NCBI RefSeq assembly: GCF_000227115.2
Contig: NC_016480.1
Span: 992,001 to 1,056,000, forward strand
Source: Naumovozyma dairenensis CBS 421
Lineage: Eukaryota > Ascomycota > Saccharomycetes > Saccharomycetales > Saccharomycetaceae
Length of the DNA stretch: 64,000 nt
Reading direction: 5' to 3'
The position numbers and the translations under genes are program-made. Shown piece after piece: positions 10,892-22,419 of the stretch (positions are counted from its first letter, which is position 1; the number at the start of each line of letters is the position of its first letter). The notes under the pieces are model-generated. The model worked only from the letters and a program-made list of their open reading frames with translations. It searched no databases and was not told where the DNA came from.

Positions 10892-12799
10892 TATCCTTTT
10901 AACGTGCTGCCGTGACTGATCGATTGATTAGATGATAGAACTAACTAGCTTTTATCAATTGAATATAAATCTAATACTACTAGATATTCTATATAATAGG
11001 ACTATGTTTCCAAGTTGAAATTTTTAATTTCATGTTATCCAAATACAATTTTTGCCACATCGCGAAATACGGGAAAACCATTTTAAAAGTGTCACGCAAA
11101 AGCAGCATTGCTGAGAAACGTAGAAGAATTGACGATATAGCGATTGAACTGACACAGTCAAAGAAACATGTAACCCAAATGATTGATAGGAGCACCGTAC
11201 TCATCACAACTAGTAAGAAAAGGATACGATAAATCTTAGTAATGTGTTCAATAAATATAGGGCTACGTAATTTCTTGTTTTTCGAGAGTTTTTATAATCA
11301 ATTAACAATTTCGTTATATACTTCGTTTCTTTCAAGAAATTCCACTTAAATGTCATCCTCTTCTATTAAAAAAGAAATAGTGTCGTTTTAAATAGTGAAA
11401 AACATATAAACTTTGAGGAAGAGGTGCCCATCTTTTCCTCATACTAGAAATGTGGCAATATTCAAGTTGATTAACTTGATGGACAGAATGAACAGCTGCC
11501 ATGTGCTAAAAGAGACTATTCTAATATATTCTTAAAGTGGATAATATCCAGAATATAATTTAATTTGCTGTAACGCAATAGAAATTTCGAAAAAAACCTA
11601 ACTGCATGCCTCCTTACACAATCATCTTGGGTCAGTTTGTAATGACTGAGACAACAGACCATGGTTCAATTAAGCATTACTACGTAAGTACTTGAGAATT
11701 GATTACTTCGAAGGGAACATAGAAGAAATTACAAAAATAAAAAAATATAGAGAATGTTTGAGAGGTTTGGTGGACTAGGAGCTGAGTTAATTACATAGTC
11801 GGTTCTTCCCCAAAATTTGACCAATTTATTTTATTCCTTGGAGCCGCTCCAAGTCTAGTAAATTTTTCTATGTATTTTTCTTTTCAATTCTAAGCGGTTA
11901 TGCTGTCTACCATTGTGTAAGAAATAGCTGCTGCTATTTATCCATCAAATATATTTATTATGTAACTTGTTTTCAGGTCCAATTAATTGGTACTAAATCT
12001 ATTCGAAGGAGACATTGAAGAAACTTAAGGTTGAATAAAGATTTGCCTTTTATTTCCGTGCAATGGAGAGTTGGGAAGTAACAATTTAACGTTGTTAAGT
12101 TTTGTTTATTTTCTGTTATCTGGATTTAGTCCTTTCCTTTTACCCAAGATCTTAAAATGTAACGAGCCTTTCAACTTGATAAATTTAATACGTAGATTTG
12201 AACCTTAATAACTAGTTGAAAGGCTAGATACTATACAGTTAGTTCCTCTATATTAAGATCAAATTCAACTTATGTATACATTACTAGTTTCTGAAATTAC
12301 ACATAAGTGCATAGTAATCAATTTACCCAGCGTATTTGCCGCAAGAAAGTTAAGAACATTCTTTTAAATAAGATCAAAGCATTCCAAACTCCAAGCTCTT
12401 GGTTCAACGAAGAGCAATTGTGCACTTTCTATATACATTGTTGAAGAAACAACACCCTAGTTTGACAATTCAAAACACTCACCATTCACAGTGAAGTTCT
12501 GAACGCGACTCTTCGTAGTGCTATTGCTTTCCTTAGCGGTGATGATTGGTGCAATGAATCGACAGATGATGAGTTCGATAAGGACTACTCGGAGAATGAA
12601 TCAGACAACAGTCGATATCTATTGTATTTTACTATCTTCATGACTTCATTATTGGGAATCTAAAGATGATGCATTGAACTTTATTGAATTGGTGAACCAA
12701 ACCTCATTATAATTTAGACATCACAGCTTACGTTTTGTCTGACCGCTCGCGCCGCTTGTAGTTTTTAGATAACTTTTGTCTAACACATAGTAAAAAATC
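10892..12799. other. Gene-poor spacer upstream of CCT2
   Basis: AT-rich with scattered short frames. A 66-codon basic frame at 11032-11232 (plus) is unrecognised. An acidic open stretch of 58 codons without ATG at 12490-12663 (GDDWCNESTDDEFDKDYSEN) could be a relic. No functional gene is supported. Confidence 0.4.
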
Positions 12800-12809
12800 A
12801 TCCGTTAGA

Positions 12810-13125
12810 CAAAAACATTTGCATCATTATCAGAAACGACCCATCAATAGCACTGACTTTCATTTCCCTAGTATTGTCGCCAATGAAGAACAGCGGAGTA
12901 GCAGACTCAAATGACTGTTGAGCCAAATTACCAACAGTGGCCTTGGTGCGACAGACAACTATAACCTTACCAACGGATTCTTATTCAAGAAATCAATAAC
13001 CAGATTACATGAAGAAACAACCATACCTTGAACAGTCAACTGATGAAAGACGTTACTAACCTTACCTAGGGGAACCATTAATCATATCGGGAACCAAAAT
13101 GGCATCAGAACCAAAAGAATATCTG
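12810..13125 (-). pseudogene. Probable fragment of a Y'-type helicase, opposite strand
   Basis: Reading the minus strand between stops gives KVIVVCRTKATVGNLAQQSF followed by FFIGDN. This resembles the motif IV region of the helicase relic at 21.3-21.4 kb (SKVIIVCKEKVTVEKL, then WVHGDL). Further upstream in the same direction is a short SDAILVPDMINGSP stretch. The scrap is heavily stopped and frameshifted. The link is by eye and short, so confidence is limited. Confidence 0.35.
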
Positions 13126-13761
13126 CGGATAATATATAGATGGGGTTGACACTTATTATTTCTACTTACGTACTTCTAAAAATCGTAAGTGTGTAAATCG
13201 TGGTCTCTTTGTTTTATTGACAAGTAGAGTAATTTCTAAAGCTGAAACTAAAGTACGTATCTTTTCCAGTGATTTTTGTTATCTTATTCCATCCAAGAAC
13301 CAGAGAAATCTGGACCAAAAAAAACAAATATTTCAGACTTTCAAAATGGTTTTTCTGAAAGAATTACTATCCTTCCATAATACCAAAAAAATGTGGCCCC
13401 ACAAGAACTTTCAAAGATCAAAGATAGTAAGAGTAAAGTGACGAGCTTTGAGCAGTCAGCACAAATATCATCTCGCCGCACGACATGCCCTATCCAGATT
13501 TGTTCATCTAGCTTAAAGATCTTACGTATATTGACAACTATCATATGACCCGAACATATAATACTCCGTGATAGTTTTTGAAGAATTAAATATATATAAA
13601 CAGAACTGGAAATATCATTTGTGTTTGTTGAATCATATACTATAGTAATATATAGAACCTACACCAAAGTGAAAAGAAAACCCTTTATTATTGTTAGCTG
13701 CCCAATCTGGTTAAACTTTGAAGGAAAAGAGAAATACAATCATTCCATGTTGGTTAACGTA
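13126..13761. other. Debris, no gene seen
   Basis: Short frames at 13217-13441 and 13621-13815 have no recognisable similarity and no supporting features. Confidence 0.35.
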
Positions 13762-14023
13762 CTGGGAAATCCCCGAAACTTGAAGTTCATAAATTTGAAA
13801 TTATCTGCAACCTGATAGTTATCTTATTAGTAACACTTTATTCAATAACACCGGCTGATGGACCAAATGATGGCGATCGAACTGCAAATCATAATTCTTT
13901 CTCGAGGCTTGTAAGCCACAGAAAGAAGATATTGAAATTTTCTATCGTTGGTAGCATATTTGTAACTGCTGTTGTGGGCATTAGAGCTGCGTGGGATCTA
14001 TTCCTTTCCAATATACGATTTTA
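13762..14023 (+). pseudogene. Open stretch with membrane segments, unidentified relic
   Basis: An open frame of about 86 codons without an ATG near its beginning. It contains a hydrophobic segment (ICNLIVILLVTLYS), a polar linker, the basic HRKKILKF, a second hydrophobic segment (SIVGSIFVTAVVGI) and a short tail ending in SNIRF then stop. It looks like the C-terminus of a lost membrane protein. Not recognised. Confidence 0.3.
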
Positions 14024-14787
14024 GAAAACGCAAGTTAGTATTTGAGATGTTATAATCTTTGTCTTTCTGAAGGCTGTCGTGGCATAAACAATTGTATACT
14101 ATTCTAATTGGTCAGCTATTTCACACACATAATATATATAAGAAAAACTATAGGGAGTATCATTTGTTTTCAGTAACAGTTCTATGTTGGTGTTTTGCAT
14201 AAGTGTACTAATTTAGATCTAGCTGGCTTTTATTACCTCAGTAGAAAACCCTAATCATTCAAACGAATATACAAGCAAAAGTTAAAAAATACAAGAATGG
14301 AAAATAGACAAACACGTTTTACATTTACTCTCTACTTGATAGATAATTTATGAAATTTTGTTTTGGAACCCGCAATATGTCAAAAAACCTTCAATGCCTT
14401 ATTTCAGCATGGAATCTAAAGCTGACTCTGTACGAGTTTGTTGAACTTTCAATTTCATAATCAATAAGAAATACTAAAGGTTATTTTTTTCGATTAATAA
14501 GAACTACTACTAATTTCTTTTTTGAATATGACATGGCGCCGCTGAGTAAGGTCCGCTTAGTCAAGTGACACGCTTAGGTAACGCGGAGATACAAATAGCT
14601 TATGTAAATGATTTCTCAGCATAATATACATTATTGAATTAAACATCGAGGTTTGGTGCTGTATAAAAGCCACATTGGTTTCTATATTTATTATATTTCT
14701 CTTGTTTTTCGTAGTTTATTATTTACATTCCATAAAAATAACAAATATATCAATAAACACCACACCACTTTATTAAAACTAAAAAAT

Positions 14788-15671
14788 ATGTCCACTACTG
14801 AAACTACTTTCTTCGAAGAAACTATTTCTAAAACCCACCCAATATATAAGCCAGAGAGGGGCAGATATTGGTTATATTTATCTGCAGGCTGCCCATATGC
14901 TCAACGTATCTGGATCACAAGAGCATTGAAAAATTTAACTGACGTTATTGGTGTCAGCGTTGTTCACTGGAAATTGGATGAGAAAACAGGTTGGAAGCTT
15001 TTGAATGCAGGAGAAACTAAATTAGGAGAAAACGCCTTCAAGATTGATGGTGGTATCTTAAGCTCTCAGGATGACACCTNNNNNNNNNNNNNNNNNNNNN
15101 NNNNNNNNNNNNNNNNNNNNNNNNNNNNNNNNNNNNNNNNNNNNNNNNNNNNNNNNNNNNNNNNNNNNNNNNNNNNNNNNNNNNNNNNNNNNNNNNNNNN
15201 NNNNNNNNNNNNNNNNNNNNNNNNNNNNNNNNNNNNNNNNNNNNNNNNNNNNNNNNNNNNNNNNNNNNNNNNNNNNNNNNNNNNNNNNNNNNNNNNNNNN
15301 NNNNNNNNNNNNNNNNNNNNNNNNNNNNNNNNNNNNNNNNNNNNNNNNNNNNNNNNNNNNNNNNNNNNNNNNNNNNNNNNNNNNNNNNNNNNNNNNNNNN
15401 NNNNNNNNNNNNNNNNNNNNNNNNNNNNNNNNNNNNNNNNNNNNNNNNNNNNNNNNNNNNNNNNNNNNNNNNNNNNNNNNNNNNNNNNNNNNNNNNNNNN
15501 NNNNNNNNNNNNNNNNNNNNNNNNNNNNNNNNNNNNNNNNNNNNNNNNNNNNNNNNNNNNNNNNNNNNNNNNNNNNNNNNNNNNNNNNNNNNNNNNNNNN
15601 NNNNNNNNNNNAACATTAATCCAAATGGTATTGTGCCATTAGGTCCTGAATATGATATTTTTAAGTTATGA
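14788..15671 (+). CDS. Omega-class glutathione transferase (Ecm4/Gto type), interrupted by an assembly gap
   Basis: Predicted glutathione S-transferase or glutathionyl-hydroquinone reductase of the ECM4/GTO family. Seen before the gap: ETISKTHPIYKP, GRYWLYLSAGCPYAQR (the thioredoxin-like active-site cysteine), ITRALKNLT and VVHWKLDEKTGW. After the gap: NINPNGIVPLGPEYDI and a stop, the family's C-terminal signature. Only 97 N-terminal and 19 C-terminal residues are visible. The family has about 370 residues, so the 532 N placeholder is probably some 230 bases too short, unless the gene carries a deletion. The usual CPWAHR motif reads CPYAQR here, suggesting a divergent paralogue. The start at 14788 fits the conserved N-terminus; the frame upstream of it has no in-frame ATG. 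Confidence 0.85.
15080..15611. other. Assembly gap (N run) inside the glutathione transferase gene
   Basis: 532 unresolved bases. The frames on either side do not agree with the literal gap length, so the length is an estimate. Confidence 0.99.
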
Positions 15672-15963
15672 GGTATCACCATAAATAATTATGTACAAGA
15701 ATTTATATTATGTAAGAAAAAATGCTCTTTCCTCTAGTAATAATGCTGATAGCAGCTTTGTAAGCTAATTAATGTCGTATTTCATAATTGAGAATCGTTT
15801 AATGAGTTAAATGGAAGTAATAAAACTAAAGAATAAGTGAAAGCCAACTTGTGTCACCAGCGCTTTGAAATGGATAGCCCTGACATCAAAGTGGTAAAGC
15901 TAAATAGAACATAGGTGAGAGTATAATGTGAATATTGAAGCTTCAGTTATCAACAGCAACTTT

Positions 15964-16242
15964 NNNNNNNNNNNNNNNNNNNNNNNNNNNNNNNNNNNNN
16001 NNNNNNNNNNNNNNNNNNNNNNNNNNNNNNNNNNNNNNNNNNNNNNNNNNNNNNNNNNNNNNNNNNNNNNNNNNNNNNNNNNNNNNNNNNNNNNNNNNNN
16101 NNNNNNNNNNNNNNNNNNNNNNNNNNNNNNNNNNNNNNNNNNNNNNNNNNNNNNNNNNNNNNNNNNNNNNNNNNNNNNNNNNNNNNNNNNNNNNNNNNNN
16201 NNNNNNNNNNNNNNNNNNNNNNNNNNNNNNNNNNNNNNNNNN
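15964..16242. other. Assembly gap at the left end of helicase relic copy 1
   Basis: 279 unresolved bases directly before the first recognisable Y'-type helicase sequence. Unresolved repeat sequence is a likely cause. Confidence 0.99.
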
Positions 16243-17960
16243 CAATGGGGAATGAAGATGAAGACGAAGAAGAAAGCAATCAACTTGTTGATGAGGAAGA
16301 AGACGCTGATGAGAATAAAGATGATATCATTGTTCCTCCTGTTAAAATTTTCAATGAAAGAAAAAATCTTACTGATCTAGATTACTCTCGTCAGATTTTA
16401 CATCCTATTTTGTTTATTTATATTAGTACGAATGAAATGATTAATTACCATAGGTTTATGAAATTTAAATATGAATATCCTTTATCATAAGAAGGCAAAA
16501 AATCGATCGTTAGGGATATGCGACGTGCTATTATAGGTTTGCTTAGGGAGCTTATAGCTATAATAAACATTTTGAATTATCCAAAGAAGAGTATGCAGGC
16601 CACGATGCGATTACGGGATATTCTGATTATGCTGTCAATCCACATAAAGCCAGACATACTCCAATTAGCAAAAGATCGGAAGTATTAAGTAGACTATGAC
16701 AAGAATGGTTAGGTTTGAGAACGTATCATGAGACAAAGACAATCGAACCATTGTATAGAACTAAAGAGCCAAAATTACCAGCTCTCACTCAATCTCCTTA
16801 TGATATTGCATACGTGCGAAATTCATTTTTCTATGATTCTAGATGCTTATCAGAACAGGAAAGTATGCTATTATTGAATATATACACAGGACAGGCAAAA
16901 GTACATCCAATTCAAATCTCACCGAAAGATGATGCCTTTAACTGGTATAAGTTCCCAATTTATGCCCTTTCCGAAGTTGCATCAAACAAGAACCAAATCT
17001 CCTTCATATTTGAAACAACCATGAGTGCAAAAATTATAACTTTGAAGAAAATTCCTTCAATAAAATCATCGTTTAAAGTTGGTGATTTCGATTCTTTTGA
17101 GAATACTAAGACTGGTCCTGAAGAACATGCCTTTAAATGTCCTATCTATGTTGGTACTTTCGAAAATTTAATGAATCGTAGTTTTTGTGATTTGATTCGC
17201 AAATGGGATGAAACAATGGTACAGCTGTCTTTGTGTTATTTGGCAATTAATGGCTTTGATAAAATAAATCAGGATCTCTTTGAAAGTGTGAATATTGGTT
17301 CCTTAAAGTGGTTCTTCAAAATATTGGTATTCACAAAGGTTGATGGTGTGTCAGCAAACTAAAATATTGATGAAAAATTAGGGATATTGAAGCAATTAAT
17401 CTCGGTAAAGCGCATTGACATATCTGAGTATATATATTATCACAATATGCTGAAAGAGCTGCCATTGAAACATATATACAAAGAATTCTGGAAAGAGGAG
17501 TCCGGTTATGATACCTTACAGAAAAATGCTGCTCTTATGCTAAACGACACTTGCAATTATTTAATCCTAGGACAAATATGAAAATGATGATTATTTCTAA
17601 GCAAACTGAACGCAGCTGATGCTTTGCATGCCATGTTAGGAGATATATCGATTAAAATTACTGAAAAAATTGATATAAAAGAGAGGTTTAGGTTAATGGA
17701 TAATTTCAGAGAGCAACCGAATTCCAAAATTTTGATTGGAACAAAATACTTGCTTGATTTTCCGAATATTGAAAATGATGCCCTAGTCTTATTAATGGGT
17801 TAATATATGTCAACTATTTCAGATTTCCTTACCTTCTTCTCTATGATAACTAAGGATAACGGCATAATGAGTGCTATTTTTTGCCAAGGCTAATTTGCAA
17901 AGATTCCATGACATTGGATTATCTAACAAACCAGATAAGAAAATTTTATGGAATATCTGC
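16243..17960 (+). pseudogene. Y'-type (YRF1-like) helicase relic, copy 1, strongly decayed
   Basis: Frames shift repeatedly, but the order of blocks matches S. cerevisiae Y' helicase and copy 2. An acidic stretch comes first (DEDEEESNQLVDEEED), then NEMINYHRFMKF, then GKKSIVRDMRRAIIGLLREL. Next are a GHDAITGYSDY block and WQEWLGL (16640-16720), and then the helicase core 16780-17340 with PIYVGTFENL. After another shift comes the motif V-like KILIGTKYLLDFPNIENDALVLLMG (about 17730-17800), the counterpart of GTKLVSEGIDI in copy 2. The Walker A position reads SPKDDAFNW and the DExH position reads INGFDKINQ, so both catalytic motifs are gone. The left end runs into a gap. It is a dead paralogue of copy 2 in the same orientation. 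Confidence 0.7.
16715..17362 (+). pseudogene. Longest open segment of helicase relic copy 1
   Basis: 215-codon open piece covering the degenerate ATP-binding half of the relic. It aligns in order with residues of copy 2 around PIQALPGF, VSFVFVPY and VYVGTFNDL. It lacks the Walker A lysine and the DExH box, so helicase activity is not expected. It might be annotated as a hypothetical protein elsewhere. Confidence 0.5.
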
Positions 17961-18619
17961 AACCCAGCCCTGCAATTATTGTAACAACTCCAATGAGAGG
18001 GAAGGGACCTGTTAATTGAAGTCCATGGCGATGATTGAATTGAGCTGATGCATTATTATGGCTTCATATAGATAGCATATTTCATTATCTTCTAAGTTCT
18101 TATTGCACATTTTAAATTGTAACTATCAATTGCTAATCATACCAATATAATATAAAGGTTAAGTAATTATATTTTCAATAGCGTACATCGAAACTCCAAA
18201 GTTTATCAACGTTTGGAAGAGTGTTTTTAGGTTTATAATTAATTCATAAAATTTCCTTACTTATGAAAATGTAGTTGTGGTAGTACCAATATTGAATGCA
18301 TTTCAAAGTTAGAATGCTGATTAGGACTCTCAAGGTTTGTTCCACATTAGGTGACGATAAATGTTTTAGATGGAGAGGTCAATGTATAATAAATCAAAAT
18401 CTTATGATTTCCAGATATTATAGAAAAATGATCATAGTAATATCAAAGATTGCATATAATTTTAAGTGTATAGTCTCAATATAGTGGGTAACCATAGGAG
18501 ATTATGCTTTGAATGTATGAGCTCTTGATATTATGATTTGATTTAGTTATCCAATTTTTGAATCTCGGAAATGTATTGAAGATGAAAGTCGGTGAATTAG
18601 ATGTGGACATTCAGAATAG
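17961..18619. other. Spacer between the two helicase relics
   Basis: AT-rich with no gene. It may contain element sequence too decayed to recognise. Confidence 0.4.
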
Positions 18620-19200
18620 AAGGAGAACGAGTTTATGACACCGCAGGGATGAAAGTTCCTCCCTAGTTGGTGCCCTTGGTTTTGCTGTCAATAGAGATAT
18701 TGTCCATTCCAGAGACTTTTCCTTTTTCGAACAAGAAATGAACGTCGGTGAAATCAAGTTCATTGAGACACATTTATCGATTTTACGCCAATTCCACCAA
18801 GTCAAACCTCAATCCATGGAATCCACTTATGAGTTGTTTTTTGAGATCTATTCTTTTGTCAAACGCAATTATCATCGTCGTCATAGTTTCATTCATCCGC
18901 TAAGCAAGGTTTTGATGAAGTGTTCCCAACGGATTTTCAACTTCCAACCATCCAAAAATACCGTGGTTTAGGTGCTGCTTTCGTTTATTTTAATTGAAAT
19001 ATTCCCTCAGTAATCTTTTGCTGAACATATTGCCTCTGAAAAGTTCATTGACCCTCTAAAGTTAGTTGGATCTATGGCTAACTGGATTACCAAAATGCTA
19101 TTGCCAGGTGCTAATCCTTTCTGATGGCTTTTGTTGTTGAAAATCTGCTGTTATAACTAGACTGATGTTTCATTGTCTTATCCTGCTTTTCACCATTTAA

Positions 19201-19692
19201 ATGGGTACCGTAATTGTTGACTCTATTAGAGCTTTGGCGACTTATTCTATTTTATATAGCTATCTTAACAACAGAGTTATTTGTGGTGATTCAAAGGCTG
19301 ATGAGAATTTCTCTTCTGATGTTAGTGAACCATGGAATTGGACCACGAGTATGTATCGGAAACTGGCTATCGGCTACCAAAATTATACCAAGTTCGATGT
19401 CAAGGTTTGTAAACCTGATACCGTATTGATTTCGGGTGAAAGATTCTTCAGATCATACATCCAAGAATTCTATGGCAGTGTTCTTGCCAGGTATGATGGT
19501 TGCGTTGAAGAATTACGTAAATACTTTGCTGATGTTTGGTCCGTTGAAGCTATTGCTGAGTCTGTGCTCAACAAAGGCCCCAATTCCAAATTCGTTGAGA
19601 GTAGAGTTGCTCCTAAGAGTTCATTGTTTTTTTATTTGATGGGCAACCTTACTAGCCCAAGTTCCTCATCCCAAATCTGGTGTTACCATTGA
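19201..19692 (+). pseudogene. N-terminal/middle open segment of helicase relic copy 2
   Basis: 163-codon open piece with blocks WNWTTSMYRKLA, LISGERFFRSYIQEFYGSVL and ELRKYFADVWSVEAIAESVL. These correspond in order to the middle region of Y' helicase upstream of the ATPase domain. It is broken from the following segment by stops. Confidence 0.5.
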
Positions 19693-20127
19693 ACCTGATG
19701 TCATTGCTAAAATTGTAACTGAAATGGGTGTGTGTTTAATGTAGATGATATATTTCTCAAGTACTGGTTCTTACAGATTCCCAGATATGGTTATCTTAAA
19801 ATATGCTAGTAATAACAGAAATATGTTTATTGATGCAGAGTCTAGATGTTTCGATATCACTACTTCTTATTCCAAAACAAGAACAGCTAATTATTTATAC
19901 AAATCTTTGGATAAGAAAACTTCAAATTAATTAATTTATTACATTTTTGTCACAAGAGTAGTATTGAAACATGCTCTCGGTAAGGATTATTGTAACATGA
20001 GCAGAGATTTATTCCAAGAAACTGACACAGTCGCAGAACAGTATTTACTAAGAAATTACTTGGCCACATCAGTTGGTGGTGGTGGTCAGAAGATGATTTT
20101 GATCCTGTTAAATATTCCAGTAATATT

Positions 20128-21933
20128 TTGAATTCCTTTGTTTTCGTTGATGGTCTGTCTCATACGTTGATGCATTATCATAAATTCCAATCGTTGTTGA
20201 AGGTGTACCCAATGTCTGTTGATAGGTTTTCGAGGTTGTCTTTTAGAGAGTTGAGACATGGAATGATCAAGCTAGTTCGTGAATACGTTAAGGTTGAAGG
20301 TGAAGATATAGATGTGATGAATGTAAAAGAGAGACTAGCTGGTCATTCTGCTGCAACTGGTCAAGGTATCTACGGTAACGATGTTGGGAGTGGTGTTGGT
20401 GCAGATGCGTCGTTGGAGGAGAAATACGCTTCCTTAATCAATAGTGCCTGGCAAAATTGGTTAGGGCTTGGTTATGGCAAAGAAAAAGAAGAAGGTGAGC
20501 CTGCTGTAGCCAGGAATAATTGTGTCAAGAAATACGTTTCCTCAAATGGTTCCATCAAAGATTTGTTTGTTGCCGGTAAGAAGTTGTATGGTAAAGAATT
20601 TCAATTCAGAGAAGGTCAATTTGATGTTTCTGTGGAAATTTATTTATGGGGAACTCAGATCATCCCTATTCAAGCTCTTCCAGGTTTTCGGAAAACTGCT
20701 CTGTTTCAGATTCCTTCGGTTGTATTATCTTATGGTGAACAAAAGACTGTTTCATTTGTGTTTGTTCCTTATGTTTGTTTGTTATCGAATATGAAACTAA
20801 GACTATCTTCATGTGGTATCAACTGTGGTATTCTCAAGGATCTGTTTGTTAATGGTCCAGCTGTTGAAGAGAAGAATTTGTTTTGTGATGTTTACGTTGG
20901 CACCTTTAACGATTTAGGTTCTGAGAATTTTCTCCGGTTGGTCAATAACTGGTACAATATATATCAAGATTGTATTCTAGGTATGATTGTCATTGATGAG
21001 TTTCACAACTTAGAGACTGAACAATTGTACCGTGGACAATCTTTTAGATTGATTTCTGAGATTAACTTTAATCTTGCTTGGAAGGTGGTGGTGATGACTG
21101 GTACTGCTGGTAAAAAGGGTATGGTCAAACCTATGAACTTTATTGGTTATGACAAGGAGATGTGTACGTCAATGGTGTCCAATAAGAACAGAATCTTGTA
21201 CTTTGACCTGGTTAATCAAACTCCTCTCAAGAATATTGTGAAGAAGTTCCAAGTTTTTGAAAGATCTACTATGACAGAGAGTGAGGTGGAAATGTTGGTG
21301 GATAGATTTATGGAGTATGATACTAAGTCCAAGGTGATTATTGTTTGCAAGGAAAAGGTTACTGTTGAGAAGTTGTATTTCAGGCAAGATTCTGAATGGG
21401 TTCATGGGGATTTACCATCTGAAGAGAAGATTAAGAAATCAAGAAGATTTATAGAAGATGAGAAATGCAGAATAATGATTGGTACAAAGTTGGTCTCAGA
21501 GGGTATTGATATCAAAGGAGTTAAGTTGGTGATAATGCTTGATTACCTTCCATCAATTGGGGAGTATATCCAGACGGCAGGTAGGTTGCGTGAAGGTGGG
21601 GTATGTCTTTCCTATTGGACCAAGAGAAGCGTTCAAACTTGTTCGGTGAAACCAGATGTTTGCATTACTAAGCAGGTATCCAAATTTTATGATCTGGATT
21701 ACGACCGTCATGATTTATGTTGTGGCCATCATCATAATATTTCAGAAGATGTTGCTAATTTGTATCATTATTTGAATGGTGATGGTGGTCCAGGAGTTGT
21801 GGGAGTTGGTGTAAGTATTGGTGAATCTGATGAGGTTGGTAGTGGTAATTCTTTTTCTTCTGCTAATAAGTCTTCAATATTTGAAGATTTGAGTCCAGAT
21901 ATGGATCAGTCTGATAATTTTTATTGCCTCTAA
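20128..21933 (+). CDS. 601-codon helicase segment of Y'-type relic copy 2
   Basis: Longest intact frame in the island. In order: MHYHKFQSLLKVYPMS and FRELRHGMIKLVREYV (pre-helicase region), WQNWLGLG, and the Q-motif-like LFVAGKKLYGKEFQFRE. The Walker A position reads ALPGFRKTA (20674-20700), with Arg (CGG) where active relatives have Gly. The core continues with VSFVFVPYVCLL, VYVGTFNDL, the DEFH box in VIDEFHNLETE (20989 onward), MTGTAG (motif III), KVIIVCKEK (motif IV), GTKLVSEGIDIKGVKLVIMLD (split by motif V) and QTAGRLREGG (motif VI). A Cys/His cluster (CCGHHHN) and an acidic/Ser tail follow. The first ATG is internal to the ancestral gene, so this is probably a fragment rather than a functional gene, and the Walker A change argues against ATP hydrolysis. 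Selection on it cannot be judged from one sequence. Confidence 0.6.
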   Translation: MNSFVFVDGLSHTLMHYHKFQSLLKVYPMSVDRFSRLSFRELRHGMIKLVREYVKVEGEDIDVMNVKERLAGHSAATGQGIYGNDVGSGVGADASLEEKYASLINSAWQNWLGLGYGKEKEEGEPAVARNNCVKKYVSSNGSIKDLFVAGKKLYGKEFQFREGQFDVSVEIYLWGTQIIPIQALPGFRKTALFQIPSVVLSYGEQKTVSFVFVPYVCLLSNMKLRLSSCGINCGILKDLFVNGPAVEEKNLFCDVYVGTFNDLGSENFLRLVNNWYNIYQDCILGMIVIDEFHNLETEQLYRGQSFRLISEINFNLAWKVVVMTGTAGKKGMVKPMNFIGYDKEMCTSMVSNKNRILYFDLVNQTPLKNIVKKFQVFERSTMTESEVEMLVDRFMEYDTKSKVIIVCKEKVTVEKLYFRQDSEWVHGDLPSEEKIKKSRRFIEDEKCRIMIGTKLVSEGIDIKGVKLVIMLDYLPSIGEYIQTAGRLREGGVCLSYWTKRSVQTCSVKPDVCITKQVSKFYDLDYDRHDLCCGHHHNISEDVANLYHYLNGDGGPGVVGVGVSIGESDEVGSGNSFSSANKSSIFEDLSPDMDQSDNFYCL

Positions 21934-22419
21934 TGATAGTTAGTTTTTTTTTTCAGGTTTATATCATGAGGTAGATTTGCCTGATAATTTGGCAAACAGT
22001 ACTCGTGGTTTGGTGAATGAGGATAGTATAAATGATGATGATGATAATAATAATAATGATGTGTCGCCTACCCCAAGAATTGTCCTTTTACCGTTTGATC
22101 ATGGTCCTAATAAAAGAAAAAGAATTATATCCATGATGGATGAGATTAATGGTCTATTCAGCTCTGCTAAAAATGCTTTTGAGTTTATTGGAATTCCATT
22201 CGAACTTTGTCCTCGGTTGTTTTTTTATGGTTAACGAAAGTTGTTTGGATTTCCCTTTGCCGGTTGCCGGTTGCCGATAAGCCTTGTCTTGATTGTGTTG
22301 GTGCTAAAGATGGTGGTTATGTCTGCTGGGAATTTGGTCTGGTTTTGAGTTTATTTTATTGTTGAAGATGATCATGTCAGAAAGTGAATTTGACTGTGTG
22401 AGGAAGTTATCCCTCGATA

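Noticed and set aside
14653..14787. N-terminal extension of the glutathione transferase
   Set aside because: It begins with TTG and has no in-frame ATG before 14788; the family N-terminus fits 14788.
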